From Gongronella butleri (Eukaryota; Mucoromycota; Mucoromycetes; Mucorales; Cunninghamellaceae): DNA of 64,000 nt. Where the stretch lies: NCBI GenBank assembly GCA_025201375.1, contig JAIWZP010000062.1, forward strand, positions 62,001-126,000, given 5' to 3'. This document shows positions 20,340 to 32,705 of this stretch, one piece after another (the first letter of the stretch is position 1; every line of letters begins with the position of its first letter). The translations under genes and the position numbers were made by a program. The notes beneath the pieces were generated by a model, which saw only the letters and a list, made by a program, of their open reading frames with translations, made no database searches and had not been told where the DNA came from.

Positions 20340-22870
20340 GGCCCGGTGCTCAAGACAGACCCGCCAGGCTTTTTTTTGCACTCGAAAATGCCAAAAACAT
20401 CAGATTTGCGCTATCTTGCATTTATCTGGCCACCTGCATGTTCGATCCCGCTCAAAAATAGCCGCATCGAATTCAGCGCAGAATTTGCAACAAAAAAGCT
20501 TAAAACCCCAAAGCGCTACGACCACTTTTGAAAAATTCAGGGGTCACTCAGAGGTCACTCAGGGGTCACGCTTTTCAATCTCAGAAATGCCAAATTTGGG
20601 AAATTTCGAACTCCGAGCGATCAATGCATCCCAAATAGGTTACTCCGACAATTTGCTATTGGCAGACAAAATGCCAGGTTACCCCAACGTAGGAAAAATA
20701 TCCAAAGAGTGACGCATGAACGGCGATCGACTGAGAAAAGTGCCTACTTTAAGCAAGATTTTTTTGCAAAAATTTAAGGTTTGACGCTTCCAAATTTAGG
20801 TGCGTAAATTGCTTGGAATTTTTTTTACTGTATTTTTTTTGCAGGTCTTTGTGCGCTGTAGAGTGGGCTGCAAGCTGGTGAAATGACCGATGCAAAAAGT
20901 TAAAACCGCCAAGCAAGCGCCCTGAAAGTCATCCCATTAGATCTTTGCCCCCTGTTTTTGATTAAATACAGTATGACATAAAAATCGGGGGTTGACTAGA
21001 CAGTTGTCGAGCAAATCGCCATTGAATATTTTGTTGAAAAAGTGTATTTCCTTGGCCAGTTTTGATCAGATCGCCGTGAAACTTGTTTCGCTCGGTGGAG
21101 ATTCAGCAGCAGCATTTGGTACGTTAAAAGCATCGTTTGTTATTTTTCCAGTTGTCGAGAAAAGCAAGTTTGAAAATTGATCCAATGTTTGATCGACTTT
21201 TGCAAGCGGGCAAAGTTCATCCATCGGGCAAGGAAGCAATCAGGAAATGACACCCGAGTGCGTCTCTTTCGATCGGTGCCATTTCACCGCGATCCACAAA
21301 ATATTTTGAGAGACTCGTGCCGGATTTGTGAAAATGTCAGAATTTTGGATTCATCCGCACAACAATGACTCGGTCGACTCCTGGTTTGAACGGTTTTTCA
21401 AAAAGAGTCGCGTCGGTAAAACAGTATGTGTACTACCGGTAGATTTTGGGCCACCCAACCATGATGATTTGTGGCATTTAATTCTGCATTTGTAAAAATG
21501 TCGAGATTTCGAATTCATCTGCAAAACGATCCAGTCAATCTTGGGGTTTCATGTTGTGTTGTTGAATAAGGCGCGGCGAAATAGTGAAAGGGCAATGGTT
21601 GGGAGGCAATCGATTCACGATTTGTGTTGGTCATCCATGGATTTGTGCCAATTCTTGAAAACGGCGCATGCCGCGAAAAAGGCCCGATCAACATCTGGTT
21701 TTTCAATTTTTCTTTCAAAGAGAGACGCTGAAAAATCCAGGTGGCAAAGTTTGACGATGATCGAATCATGATTTTACCGCGAAATGAATTTTACAAAAAT
21801 GCGCTAGAGCCAAATTTTTAGTAATGCCGTGCTTCCCTACAAACTACATGATTGACCTTTGGATTTTTATTTTTTTCTGAGGAGAGAGGAGCAACATCCG
21901 CTACATGTAAAAGTTTCGTGGAGCTGCGATGAGTTCTTGGTGACGAAATCTTTTTTTTAAATTTAAAAGAAAAAAAAGGTGGGTTAGGTCAAAATTCATC
22001 TGGAGGTTCCCCCGCTTTGAGAGGCTCAGGTCTCTCAAATCCGTTTGGCAACCTAGCTACACATTGGACATCTGAGAGTCATATCATTTGGTGCATTGAC
22101 CCCTTTCTAAGCAAATCTGCAATAAAACTCGGGGGTTGATCAAGTTGTTTACGAGGAATGGGCAATCGAAACCAAATTTTAGAAAATGGAATTTCTGCGT
22201 CACTTTTGGTCGTACGCTGGTGAAACTGGGTTCATCCGACAGAGAATCGAATTCTGCATTTATTATCACAGCAGCACGCCATCCTTTGTCATGTCCATTG
22301 CCGAGAAAAACGAAGCAGAAATGTTTGATTGGGCGTTGCAAGCGTACAAATGTTGCGCATCGGCGTTGCCGGGCAGGGATAAAATGATCCCCTTGTGCGT
22401 GTCTTTCCACTTGTAAGATTTAAGCCAGGTCGAATAGCAGCTTGACGCGCTAAAGACAAAATTGTGAATTTATGGAGCATTGTCAATTTTCTTGCCAACG
22501 GTCAGATCAACCCCCGGTTTTTACTATTGTTCTGAAAAGAGAGAGACCAAAATGCTCATGTGCCAAATTTCATAAAGCTGCAAGCGCTCGATGGTGCGGT
22601 GCGCCACATCGATTTTCAAAAATTGACGATTTTCCATCGATTTTCCAAGGGGTACAGTCGCGAATTTTAACCTGGCAAAACTTGGTTTCTCGGATCGCCG
22701 TACCATTCACCCACATGGTAGGATGCGTTCATTTGCCGATGAAAATGCCATAAAACCCTGGGCTCCATCGACTGGATCTCCTGTAAAAATGCAATCTACT
22801 TTGTATTTTCGCCACAAGACAAACTCGACAAAGACTGGCCGCAGATCCTCAAAACGCGGCTCACAAGAAG
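20340..22870 (+). repeat. Two-module noncoding dispersed repeat, copy 1
   Basis: About 2.5 kb that matches 54265-56830 in the same orientation and block order: AATTTGCAACAAAAAAGCTT, then CAAAGCGCTACGACCACTTT, GCTGGTGAAATGACCGATGC, GGGGGTTGACTAGAC, AAAGTTTCGTGG(A/C)GCTGCGA and TTTCTAAGCAAATCTG. A phrase like AAAA(T/C)(C/T)GGGGGTTGA appears twice about 1.15 kb apart (near 20985 and 22126), so the element seems to hold two related modules. The far right part (22690-22870) is also shared with the fragments at 6.7 and 36.6 kb. There is no long frame and no recognisable enzyme. Ends are approximate. Confidence 0.8.
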
Positions 22871-23278
22871 ACACTGCCAAATTGAGTCGTGTTTGAAATA
22901 CTAAAGACAAACCGCAGCAGTGCTCCCACAGAAAAGCAGGGCATTGGTGCTGCGGTGGTCTTTTTTGTTTAGAGGACGCTCCAAAGGAAGTTCTTGGCCA
23001 CAATTTATTTAGGGCCTTGGCAAACTATCTTGGGATAATGAAGTGCAGCTTATTTGTCAATCTTACTTGGAGGCAATCGCTGCGGTCCATGATTGTGCAA
23101 AAATGCTGAGAACGCGTGAACAAGTCGAAACAAAAGCGGAAATGAGACAGCTGTGCCTTTTTTTTCTTTCCTTTTCTTTTTTTTTATACCGCAGCGGAGC
23201 TGCAAATTGGCCAAATGTTTAAATTCATCGGGAGTGTGAGTGTCTGGCCCTTTAGTCCTTTTTCTTTCTTGCTTCATC

Positions 23279-25091
23279 ATGTCTGAATTCCACTCGTTAG
23301 CCAATCTTATCAAACGTCTCGAGGTCGCGACGACGCGCTTGGAAGACCTTGCCATGTCGTCTTCGTCTGCGTCTGCGGTGTCGGCTGCGTCGGCGGCGAA
23401 TCCCTCGTCAGCGAGCGCGGCCGCTTCATCCGCGCCCAGTGCCACGTCGTCGTCGTCGGTGCCTGCGGTCGTGCAAAAGCACGACGAGGCCCTAAAGGCG
23501 CCTCTCGACAAGTACAAGGCGCTTTCGGCGGACATTGGTGGCCTTGTTGCCGAGCAGGTAAGGAGAATTGGGGATTTTTTTTGATGGATGGCGTAACAAG
23601 AATTCCCTTTTTTTTTTTTCCTCCATTGCTTGAAATAGAGCGCGCTTGTGGCGGAAGCAATTCAAGCCGAGCGCGATATCATCCGCGTCTCGACGCTTGC
23701 GCAAAAGCCGGATATGTCGTCGCCGACGTTTGCGACGCTGATCACGCCGATCCAGACGGCATTGATGGCGGTTGTGGACATCAAGGACAAGAATCGCGGA
23801 AACGCGCAATTCAACCATTTGTCTGCTGTTGCCGAGGCGATACCCGCCCTGGGCTGGTTCACGTTTGAGCCGACACCCGTGCCCATCATCCGCGAAATGA
23901 AGGATGCCGGCCAATTCTACTCGAATCGCGTCATCAAGGAATACAAGGAAAAGTAGGTGAAAATCCCGTGCAATCTCGAGAACAAGAGAGAGCTCATTTG
24001 CGCGTTCTTTTTTTTTATTTTTCCTAGGGATGCAAAGCACGTTGAGTGGGTGCAGAGCTTCATGGCCATTTTTGACGCGCTTGGTGCCTTTGTCAAGGAG
24101 AACTTCCCTACGGGCTTGACGTGGAATGCCAAGGGCGAAAAGGCCGACGCGTACATGAGCAAAGGTGATGCTGCTGGTGCGTCGTCGGCGCCTGCGGCAC
24201 CTGCTGCTGCTCCCGCGGTGCCTACTCCACCTGCAGGCGGAGCTGGTGCGCCTCCTCCACCTCCCCCTCCTCCTCCCCCTCCCATGATCATTGAGGATGA
24301 AGCCGAAGATACCAAGCAGCCCGCGAGCGGCGCAGCGGCCGTGTTTGCTGAGATCAATCGCGGCACCAGCGTGACCGCCGGCCTGCGCAAGGTCGACAAG
24401 AGCGAAATGACACACAAAAACCCGGCGCTGCGCCAACAGGCCGAAAACACATCGCCTACCAAGAAGCAAGCGCCCCCGACCCCGAGCAAGCCCAACAAAT
24501 TCGTGCTCAAGAAGCCCGCAAAGACCACCCTCGAGGCCAACAAGTGGGTCGTCGAACACCACGAGAGCAACAATGACATTGTCATCGAAGCCACCGCCAT
24601 CAACCAGGCCGTCTACATTTACGGATGCAAGAATTCCACCGTCCGCATCAAGGGCAAGGTCAATGCCGTCACCATGGGTAAAAAAAAAAAAAAAAAAAAA
24701 AATGAAAGAAATGGAGAAAACGCGTGATTTCGCTAATACTTCTATTTTTTTTTTTTTTTTTTTTTGGCTAGATTCGTGTACCAAGTGTGGCGTGGCGCTT
24801 GACTCTGTGGTGTCGACGGTGGACATTGTCAACTGCAAGTCGTTTGGGCTGCAGGTGTTCCACGTGACGCCGACAATTGCGATTGACAAGTGTGACAGCG
24901 GCCAAGTGTATCTTTCCAAGGAGTGCATGGGCGTGGAGATCCTGTCGGCCAAGTCGAGCTCGCTGAATATCCTGGTTCCTGACCTCCAGGCTGACGATGG
25001 CGACTTTAAGGAATTGCCCGTGCCCGAGCAGCTCAAGACCACAATTGTCGATGGCAAGCTTGTCACGACCACCGTCGAGCACACCGGCTGA
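23279..25091 (+). CDS. SRV2: Adenylyl cyclase-associated protein (CAP/Srv2)
   Basis: Four exons: 23279-23557, 23639-23952, 24028-24677 and 24772-25091 (520 aa). The N-terminus LIKRLEVATTRLEDLA is the RLE-type heptad motif through which CAP binds adenylate cyclase in yeasts. An Ala/Ser linker and the helical folded domain follow (about 75-245; block PALGWFTFEPTPVPIIREM). Next is a polyproline run of 11 Pro (about 300), a WH2-like actin-binding motif (TAGLRKVDKSEMTHKNP) and the C-terminal beta-helical CARP domain (about 365-520). CAP recycles cofilin-bound actin and couples Ras to cyclase. The cyclase gene itself is at 46176-53067. The long antisense frame over this gene is a shadow. Introns contain T or A runs up to ~20. 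Confidence 0.97.
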
Positions 25092-25101
25092 GCTTGTACA
25101 A

Positions 25102-25120
25102 AATAAAGTGTTGCAATAAA
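25102..25120 (+). terminator. Two poly(A) signals of SRV2
   Basis: AATAAA occurs at 25102-25107 and again at 25115-25120, within 30 bases of the SRV2 stop. Confidence 0.65.
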
Positions 25121-25335
25121 GAATGGCTGGTTTTGTGTTTTCAAGACGCGCGCTCGCGTATCCTGTCAATTTCAAAATGGAAAAAGAGAAAAAGGAGTCG
25201 AGAAATGCGCATGATTCGCCGCCCGTCACACACACACACGCACAAAAAAGGGGGTAGACACGCCGCTCTTTCTTCCCTCTTCCCTTTACTTTTCTCTTCC
25301 CTCTTTCCTCTTCCTCTTCTTTTCACACACATACA

Positions 25336-26168
25336 ATGCACCAGGGCGTTTCGAAAAGTCAAGAAGGTAAAAAAATTGCTTTACTGGTTGATTGGTCGCT
25401 TATTTTTCCTTTGTTGGCGCAGTCATCGACGAGCGCTAGCTCACGGTTCGTTTGTCAGCTTCGATGCTCCCTGGGACAGACAAAGTGGCCAGAGCGGTCC
25501 TTCGCACTCCTTTCATTGCCAAAAGCATCGTCAACAAGCTCACGGCACTTCCGGGGCACTTCCGGACGACAGTTACATTTTTGGAGAGAGCGAGTGGGAC
25601 AATCGATCAAAAGTTGTTTATCGATCGGCGTCGACAGTCTTGGAGGTGGTGGCACCTGTGGTCTCAGAGGTGCAACACACTGTCAGTGCTCGATGGCTGC
25701 GATGCCTGATTCGACATGCCGAGCGGGCGAACCAGATGTACGGCACGCTTCCGATCATGGTTGTCTTTTGCACCCCACACCATGCGCGACAGCTCCTTCC
25801 GAGTCGAGTCCGAGTCGATCCGAGTCGATTCGAGTCATCCGAGTCAACGAGTCGAGTCAATGAACGAGTCGAGTCAAAAAGTGACTCGATTCGACCGATC
25901 TGAATCGAGTCGAGTCACGAGTAAATACGAGAAGTGCCATGTTGGAGTCATTTGCGATTCTTTTGACCGCGTCAGCCAGCAAGCCAAGGAGCAAATTCAG
26001 CAGAAAAGACCGTTGGCAAGCATCCTGAGCACGCTGAAGCAAGGCATCTTCTACGCCGAGACCGTGAAGCGCAAGTATTTTCATATTGATGACGACCTCC
26101 AGCTTGAAGAGCCCAATTATGCGCCAATTGCGGGCAGCAATCGCCACGAAGACACGCAACACAATTGA
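25336..26168 (+). CDS. Unrecognised ~234-aa protein, frame disturbed by an 11-bp duplication
   Basis: Three exons are inferred. Exon 1 is 25336-25366 and exon 3 is 25793-26168, after a 55-bp GTACGG...GACAG intron. Exon 2 ends at 25737. Its start is uncertain. With the acceptor at 25439 the whole reading frame is open (234 aa), but residues ~11-45 are His/Gln/Ser-rich and look out of frame. With the acceptor at 25458 that stretch becomes a plausible helical sequence (VARAVLRTPFIAKS), but the frame then breaks at 25544-25565, where the 11-mer GGCACTTCCGG is tandemly duplicated. The later part looks genuine: DDSYIFGESEWDN, STVLEVVAPVVSEV, a GAGTC-repeat-encoded Ser/Arg/Val segment, then an amphipathic C-terminus with KQGIFYAETVKRKYFHIDDD. 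Family unknown; a weak resemblance to lipid-droplet proteins was considered but cannot be supported. Confidence 0.5.
25801..25920 (+). repeat. GAGTC-rich short tandem repeat
   Basis: GAGTC or its near variants occur about every 5-10 bases over 120 bp (GAGTCGAGTCC, CGAGTCGATCC and so on, with GTGACTCGATTCGACC in the opposite sense). It lies inside the third exon of the unrecognised gene and encodes Ser/Arg/Val/Glu residues. Confidence 0.8.
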
Positions 26169-26694
26169 AAACTGGTGCTCATTCCCCCACCTCACCCCAT
26201 CCTCTCCATTGTTCTTTTACTTCCCTCTCTTCCCTTTCCATTGTTTTAGTAATACTCTGTCTACTTGATCGTTTATGTTTCCCCTTCCTCGAATACTGTA
26301 CCTGGGAATAAAAAAATAAAAGAAGCCTTTCAGAATTGAGTCTCCAATTGTGACCCACCAGGTGCTTTTTTGACCTTTTTCCAGATAATAACTTGCGAGC
26401 TGACTCTGGAGACACTCTCTTTGCCCGCCAAATCCACCCGCCAGTCCAACAACAGCAACATGGACGAACAAAAAAAAAAAAAGGCGAAAAAAAGTTTAGA
26501 AACAAACGATTTTTCACGCGTCACGAGTATTTAAATACGCGCGGATTGGGCGAATTGGCTTGGCTGGTGCGATTGGCGGAATTGGTGGGAAAGGCGGATT
26601 TGCGGAGCTTGGAATTGGCGGATATGAGCAGTTTTGGCAGATTGACTGGTGGATTTGGCCCCTTTTTGCCTTTTTTTTCTTTCCCACTTGCCCC

Positions 26695-29600
26695 ATGAAC
26701 GACAAACAGGACGAGGTGGTGGTCACTCTAGAAAAGCGCGTCATGTCCGAGCTAAAGGTGTCACACCCGCTGGATTCGCCCGACTTTAACCCTACCGACT
26801 ATATCAACCAGCTGTTTCCTAATCGTAAGCGTGGTCATCTCTTGGTGCTTGCTTGTTCATCGGGTTCCTTACGCGCTTTCTCTCTCTCATAGAGCAATCG
26901 CTATCGTCGATTGACGTGGTGCTCGACAATATCAAGCAAAAGACGGCACATGTGAAGCAAGAAACGCAGCGGCGGACGACAATGCATGCTGCACAAGGCA
27001 ATGCCGACCAGGCGCTTGACAGCACAAAGACGGCCATCCAGGTCAGTGTGCCGTTGAGGGCATCAATCGACATTTTTTTGGCTCATTTTCTTTCTTTTTA
27101 TTATCTGCAGGGCTTGTTTCAGAACATCCAGGAGATCAAAGGCAAGGCTGCGCAGTCCGAGGCCATGGTGCAAGACATTACACGCGACGTCAAAATCCTG
27201 GACCACGCCAAGCGACATCTTACACACTCGGTCACCGTCTTGAAACGACTTCAAATGCTGGGTAAAGCCCGCTTTTTGCCAAATTTTATCATTTTCATAC
27301 GAATTCTTGCCTGCTAATGCCCATTCCATGCCTATAGTCACCGCTGTAGATCAATTAGAGACCATGGCCGCCAACAAGCAGTACAAGGAGTGCGCTCAAT
27401 TACTACAGGTACACCCCTCATCCCATTTTTTTCGATTATTTTTTTTTGGGTGATCTCACGCGTCTTTTTTACATGATCGTAGGCCGTCATGCAACTCATG
27501 CAGCAATTCAAGACATATAAGAGCGTGCCTCAGATCGCGTCGCTCTTTGATCGCATTCGCCAATTGCAAAACAGCCTGGAAACATCTGTTTTGAACGATT
27601 TCAAGCTCGGGTAAGCACAGCAACGCCGATAAAAGGGGCCAGGCAATTCATGGCAATTGTTTGTTTTTTTCAGGTTCAATTCGGAAGGCGCGCTTCGCTC
27701 GGCGTCGTGGTTTCTGCACGATGGGTGTCTTGTGGCGTCGGTGCTGGGTGACGCGACACGCGACAAGTTTATCCGCCACTACGTCGACTTGCAGCTAGCG
27801 GGGTACCGCCAGATCTTCCGCCCGGCCGAGGAGGTGTCGCAAATCGACAATATTTCGCGCCGCTACGCGTTTTTCAAGCGTGTCCTAAAGACATTTGATG
27901 AAGATCATGCAGACATCTTCCCCGCTGACTGGTGCATCAGCGGCCGCCTTGCCGACAAATTTTGCGCATTCACAAAGTACGCACGGTACCATTGGGATGC
28001 TTGGCTGCTGGCACTCATTGACTTTTTTTCATGACGTAGGACGGACCTGGAGCAGATTCTCGCCAACCGCCAACCCGATATGATGGATCTGCTCAAGGCG
28101 TTGCAGATGACCATCGAATTTGAGTCACAGCTTGCGAAACGCTACGAGAAACAGGTACAAAACAAGGACTTGGCGTGATGACGGATATTCGACATGCTGA
28201 TTTTTTGGTTTTTTATTAGGTGCAGCCGTCTGATGGCCAATCCATGCCCACCTTTCAGTTTGAAAAGAGCGTGTCAAGCGCGTTTATGCCTTATTTGTGG
28301 ATATACATTGAAGCCAAGGACAAGTAAGCAGCCAGAGATATTGGGATCATGGAAAAAAAATGAGGCTGATTCCTTGTTTTTTCGTGTTCAGGACACTGGC
28401 TGAGATGATTCAGCAATATCCCCAGTCCGACAAGGCTGCCGACGACGATACCATCACGGTGCTACCCTCAAGCACCGATCTGTTTTACTTTTATCGCGAA
28501 ACTTTGTCGCAATGTGCTCGTTTTTCCACTGGTGGCGCCCTTTGGGACCTGTGCCAGCTCTTTGCCAAGTACCTCTTGACATATCGCGACAAGGTTCTCC
28601 TTGCCGGTATTGCAAGGTACCAAAAAAGGAAATGGCGACGCGTCGCGTACGTGAAATGTCGATTTTTTTTGCTCAATTTTATAATTTTTAGGGATGAACG
28701 CTTGCCGCTATCGATGGATCACCTGCGCCTCGTTGTTTTGACGCTCAACACAGCCGACTATTGCAGCTTGACGACATCTCAGGTACGAGCAGCACGAATT
28801 GGTAGCGGGATGGACCGCAAAATCTCATTTTTTTTTTTGTGATTCCAGCTAGAAGAGAAACTTCGAGACCAGATTGTCGATGACTACAAGGAAAAAGTCA
28901 ACCTGGAATACGTGCAGGACGCATTTAAAACGTAATCAAATGGTGCAAAATGCTCCACTGGTCGCTAACATTTGGCTTTGCTTTTTTTAGCACCATTTCC
29001 ACATGCATTGATGTGCTGATCAAGCAGCTCCATGGCGCGTTTGATTCGTCGTTCCAGCAGATGATGCGTCTTGGGTGGGGTGACTATGACACAGTTGGCG
29101 ACCAGTCGAGTTTCATCTCGGAATTGCAAGAGACGGCGACGCGCGCCATTTCCATGATTGGCAGATCCATCAGCAACAAGCGCTACTTCCGTACTTTTTG
29201 TGATCGCTTTGCCGAGTAAGGCATAGATGTTTGGGCGTGTGTGTTGAGTGTTCTTGGGCTCATTTAACTCTTTTTTTCGTTTTTTCTTTGCTTTTGTAGC
29301 TCGCTCTTGACAAAATACTTTACCACGATATTTAAATGTCGCGTGATTTCTGAAATTGGTGCCGAACAAGTATGGACGCACATTAGTGACAATGGCAAAA
29401 GGGATGCGGCTCAAATTTTCTCGCTTTTTACTTTTTTTTTTTACTTAGATGTTGCTGGATACGCATTCAATCAAGACGCTGTTATATGATATACCTACCC
29501 TGAGCTCCCAAGGTGCCACCATGCCAGCCATGTAAGAAACGAAGCGCGTCTCACGGCAATTCTTAGCTGACACACTGATTTAGGTACAGCAAACTTGTGA

Positions 29601-30121
29601 ATCGCGGCATTGCCAAGATCGAAATGGTGCTAAAGACGGTGATGACGCCTGCAGACCCGCCAGAAGGCTACGTTGAGAACTACCTGTTCTTGATGGGCGA
29701 TCGACACCCCAGCAATTTTACGCGTCTGCTTGACCTCAAGGGAATCAAGCGACCCGACCATCCGCCATTAATGGATTTGTTCCAGCGTCGCGCCACGCAA
29801 CACGCCAGCCTCCCGAGTAACCCCAATCTCCTTCCCATGGTCTCTGCCATTGATGCCACGTCGCCACCGACGTCCCACCCGTTGCACCAACATCATGCAC
29901 CGCAAACATCACCCAGTGTGCCTTCATTGTCGTCCTTGGCCGCATCCGCACACTCGCTCTCCTCGTTCACGCGCTCCGTCACATCCACGCCGTCGTCGCC
30001 CACGCCTGCAGACACCGCATCCACCAATGCAAAGACACGTCTCAACGAGAATTTCATGAAAATCGTCAAAACAGGCATGGCCTTCCGCAAAGACCTGCAA
30101 GACCGCCGAGATCAATTGTAG
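26695..30121 (+). CDS. VPS53: GARP complex subunit Vps53
   Basis: Fifteen exons joined in frame give 821 aa: 26695-26824, 26893-27041, 27111-27261, 27338-27408, 27483-27610, 27674-27976, 28040-28154, 28220-28323, 28392-28616, 28692-28782, 28849-28931, 28991-29215, 29300-29369, 29449-29531 and 29584-30121. The N-terminal family block includes [13 protein letters not shown], then [35 protein letters not shown] and [40 protein letters not shown] and [13 protein letters not shown] blocks match the middle. The conserved C-terminal part is [16 protein letters not shown] and [19 protein letters not shown] Ser/Pro/His-rich linker of ~90 residues precedes the end. GARP tethers endosome-derived vesicles at the trans-Golgi. 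An in-frame ATG upstream (26560) gives only Gly-rich sequence, so 26695 is preferred. Confidence 0.94.
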
Positions 30122-30631
30122 GCAAATAGAGCCTGCCATCACGAGTTCCAGTAAAATATATATAAAAAAAAAAAAAGTGGCCATTGAGGGACAAAACATG
30201 CCCTCTTTGTCCGCATTCTTTTGATTTGCCATTATTCACCCCTGGATCTTCTTGCAAGATGTACGACTCTGCAAAAGGATTAAAGTGGAGTGTGAACTCT
30301 AACTGCAAAAAGCAATGCCCTGACATGTGTGGGAATCCAACTTCTTCCATTTTGCTTGGTTGGCTGGCTTTTCGGGCACAAAGCTGGTTGTTTTGCAGCG
30401 AAAAAAAAAAAAAAAAGTGGGGGAGATAAAAGAGGCGGATTCTGTGCGACATTTCTGTTTCTTCCTTTTGCGGGGAGTGCGCGTTGGCAAAAAAAAAAAA
30501 AAAAAAAAGAAGAAAATGAACCTTGTTCGATGATTTTTTTTCTCATGCGCATCTATAAGAACAGGGCCAATTTCTCCTATTTTGCATGGGAGATTTGCCT
30601 TTCTTTTGCATTTTTATTTTTATTTTATTCC
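30122..30631. other. Intergenic region between VPS53 and the MFS gene
   Basis: No gene. Several A runs of 12-20 (30166, 30402, 30488) and T-rich DNA just before the next start codon. No canonical AATAAA is seen after VPS53. Confidence 0.6.
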
Positions 30632-32552
30632 ATGGACAAGCCTATTGACGAGGTCAAGGACGTGAAGCAAGTCGAACACGCGTCGGACAAGGCCGATGAG
30701 ACCGCGTCGTCCATTTTCGAGGTCAACGTGTCTGATGAGACACCGCTGAGCGACACCGAAAAAGCCATGGTCCGCCGCATCCACAAGCGAGTGCTTCCTT
30801 TTGTGCTGCTCACCGTCTTTATCCAATGTACGTTTTGTTTACCCTTGGCCAAATTCATGCACGATTTTTTTATTTTGCTGATCTTGCTTTTTTTTTTTTT
30901 TTTTTTGCCTTCCTCTGCTAGATGCTGACAAGGCAGTGCTTGGAGCCGCTGCTGTGCTTGGCATGATGCAAGACACACAGATCAATGGCACTCAATATTC
31001 GATTTTGGGCTCAATCTTTTATGTTGGGTTTTTGGCGTTTCAATTCCCAAACAGCTACTTTTTAACGCGTGTTCCGAGCGTTGCAAAGTACCTGGGCATC
31101 ATGCAAATCTGCTGGGGCATTGTCGTCGCGTTCACAGCCATGGCAAAGACATACTCGTCCATGGTGGTTGTGCGCATCTTGCTTGGCCTTTTTGAAGCCG
31201 CTACGTAAGACAATGGCCGGTCTCATGACCCACCAATGATCTGCAGACTCTCATTTTCGCTGCATCCATGTCGATATAGATACCCTTCGTTGATGATCAT
31301 CATCAATACGCTCTATCGCCGTCGAGAGCATTATCAATGCTTTGGCATCATGTGGATGTCCAATGGCTTTGCCGTCGCCTTTGCCAACTTGCTATCGTTC
31401 TCCATTGGCCATATTCAGCCCTATCACGGCATCAGTGCATGGCAATGGTAAGGAAAACCAAAAAAAAAAAAAACATAGCGTTTGCTTATTTTTTCCACTT
31501 TTTATCTGCAGGAATTATGTGATCTTGGGCGCCATCACCGTGACGCTAGGTGCATGCATCTACTTTTTAATGCCGGACGATCCTCTAGCCGATGTGTTCC
31601 AATGGACCGAGGAAGAGCGCAAGATTGCCGAGGACCGCTTGCAGGACAGCGGTGTTGTGCGCCATCGCGAGGTTGATTACAAGCAATACTGGGAGGCCTT
31701 CACGGAGTGGCGCTTTTGGCTCATTGGCCTGCCTGCACTGCTCATCAAATTCCCAGACTCGGGCCTCATTAACTTTGGGTAAAGAAGAAAACGTGCTTTT
31801 TGTGTCAATTGGATGTCAATTAGGGTTCTGACTCTTTTTTTTTCTCAATGAAAATAGCAATCCGTTTGTCCAATCGTTCGGCTTTGACGTATGAAAGCGT
31901 AAAAACGAAGAAAAAGCGACGCATGCTCACACGCATTTTCTTAAATCATAGGCACTTTATGCGATTTTGCTCCAATTGCCTGTGGGTGTGATGGTGTCGT
32001 TGTCGACGGGCTTTGCCATCTACTTTGCGAAAAAGACGAACCAAATCATCTATGCTGCGTGCATCTGTTTGGCCATTTCGTTTGTTGGCTGTCTTCTTCT
32101 TACGGTGTTGCCGCAAAAGCCCATTAAATTGCTGCCTTACTACCTGACGTGGTGTTACAATGGCGCGTATGCCATGATCCTCACCACCATTGGCACGAAC
32201 ACCAAGGGCTACAGCAAAAAGGTACTGTGAAAAAAAAAAAGGACGACGTGGGTAGATTCGCACTGACACGCACTTATTTCTATCATAGGTTTTCACAAAC
32301 AGCACGCTGATGGTCTTTTACACCATTGGCGCTGTGATTGGTCCTCTTATCATGGAAGCCAAAGACGCGCCGAAATACGTGCCTGGGATGGCAACATTCA
32401 CAGTTGCCATGTTTGTGTGCATTGTGTCGCTTTTGCTTGCGCGCTGGTGGATGGCGCGCCGCAATTATCAGCGCAGACACAATCACGGCGTCACCGACGC
32501 CTATGTCAATATGACCGACACGCAGGACGAGAATTTCAAGTATCGCCTCTGA
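30632..32552 (+). CDS. MFS transporter, anion:cation symporter (Dal5/allantoate permease-like) family
   Basis: Seven exons: 30632-30827, 30922-31204, 31280-31447, 31512-31778, 31858-31888, 31952-32221 and 32289-32552 (492 aa, usual for the family). A ~60-residue acidic N-terminus leads into RRIHKRVLPFVLLTVFIQYADKAVLG, the first membrane helix with the typical D-K pair. Further helices include SILGSIFYVGFLAFQFPNSY, YLGIMQICWGIVVAFTAMAK and VRILLGLFEAATYPS, the conserved ACS-family block, then WQWNYVILGAITVTLG. The central loop (about 230-270) has LPDDP-like DDPLADVFQWTEEER. About 12 helices are expected. Known members carry allantoate, nicotinate, biotin or similar anions; substrate cannot be told here. 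One exon is only 31 nt. Confidence 0.9.
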
Positions 32553-32699
32553 TTTCTTTTTCCTTTTTTTTTTTTTGAATTTGATTCCCATTTTCTTCTT
32601 TTTCCACGTTTCCCACCCTTTTCCGCGTCTCCCTCCACCACTCTCTCTCTTGTATATTATGTGTATTATTACTGTAGCCGTTTTTAGTTGTCGTAGAGC

Positions 32700-32705
32700 A
32701 ATAAA
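32700..32705 (+). terminator. Poly(A) signal of the MFS gene
   Basis: AATAAA about 150 bases after the stop codon on the same strand. Confidence 0.5.

Noticed and set aside
23492..25144. A 550-codon antisense frame over SRV2
   Set aside because: It is long only because SRV2 lacks certain codons; its residues are low-complexity (Arg/Gly-rich) and the opposite strand gives a complete, well-spliced CAP protein.
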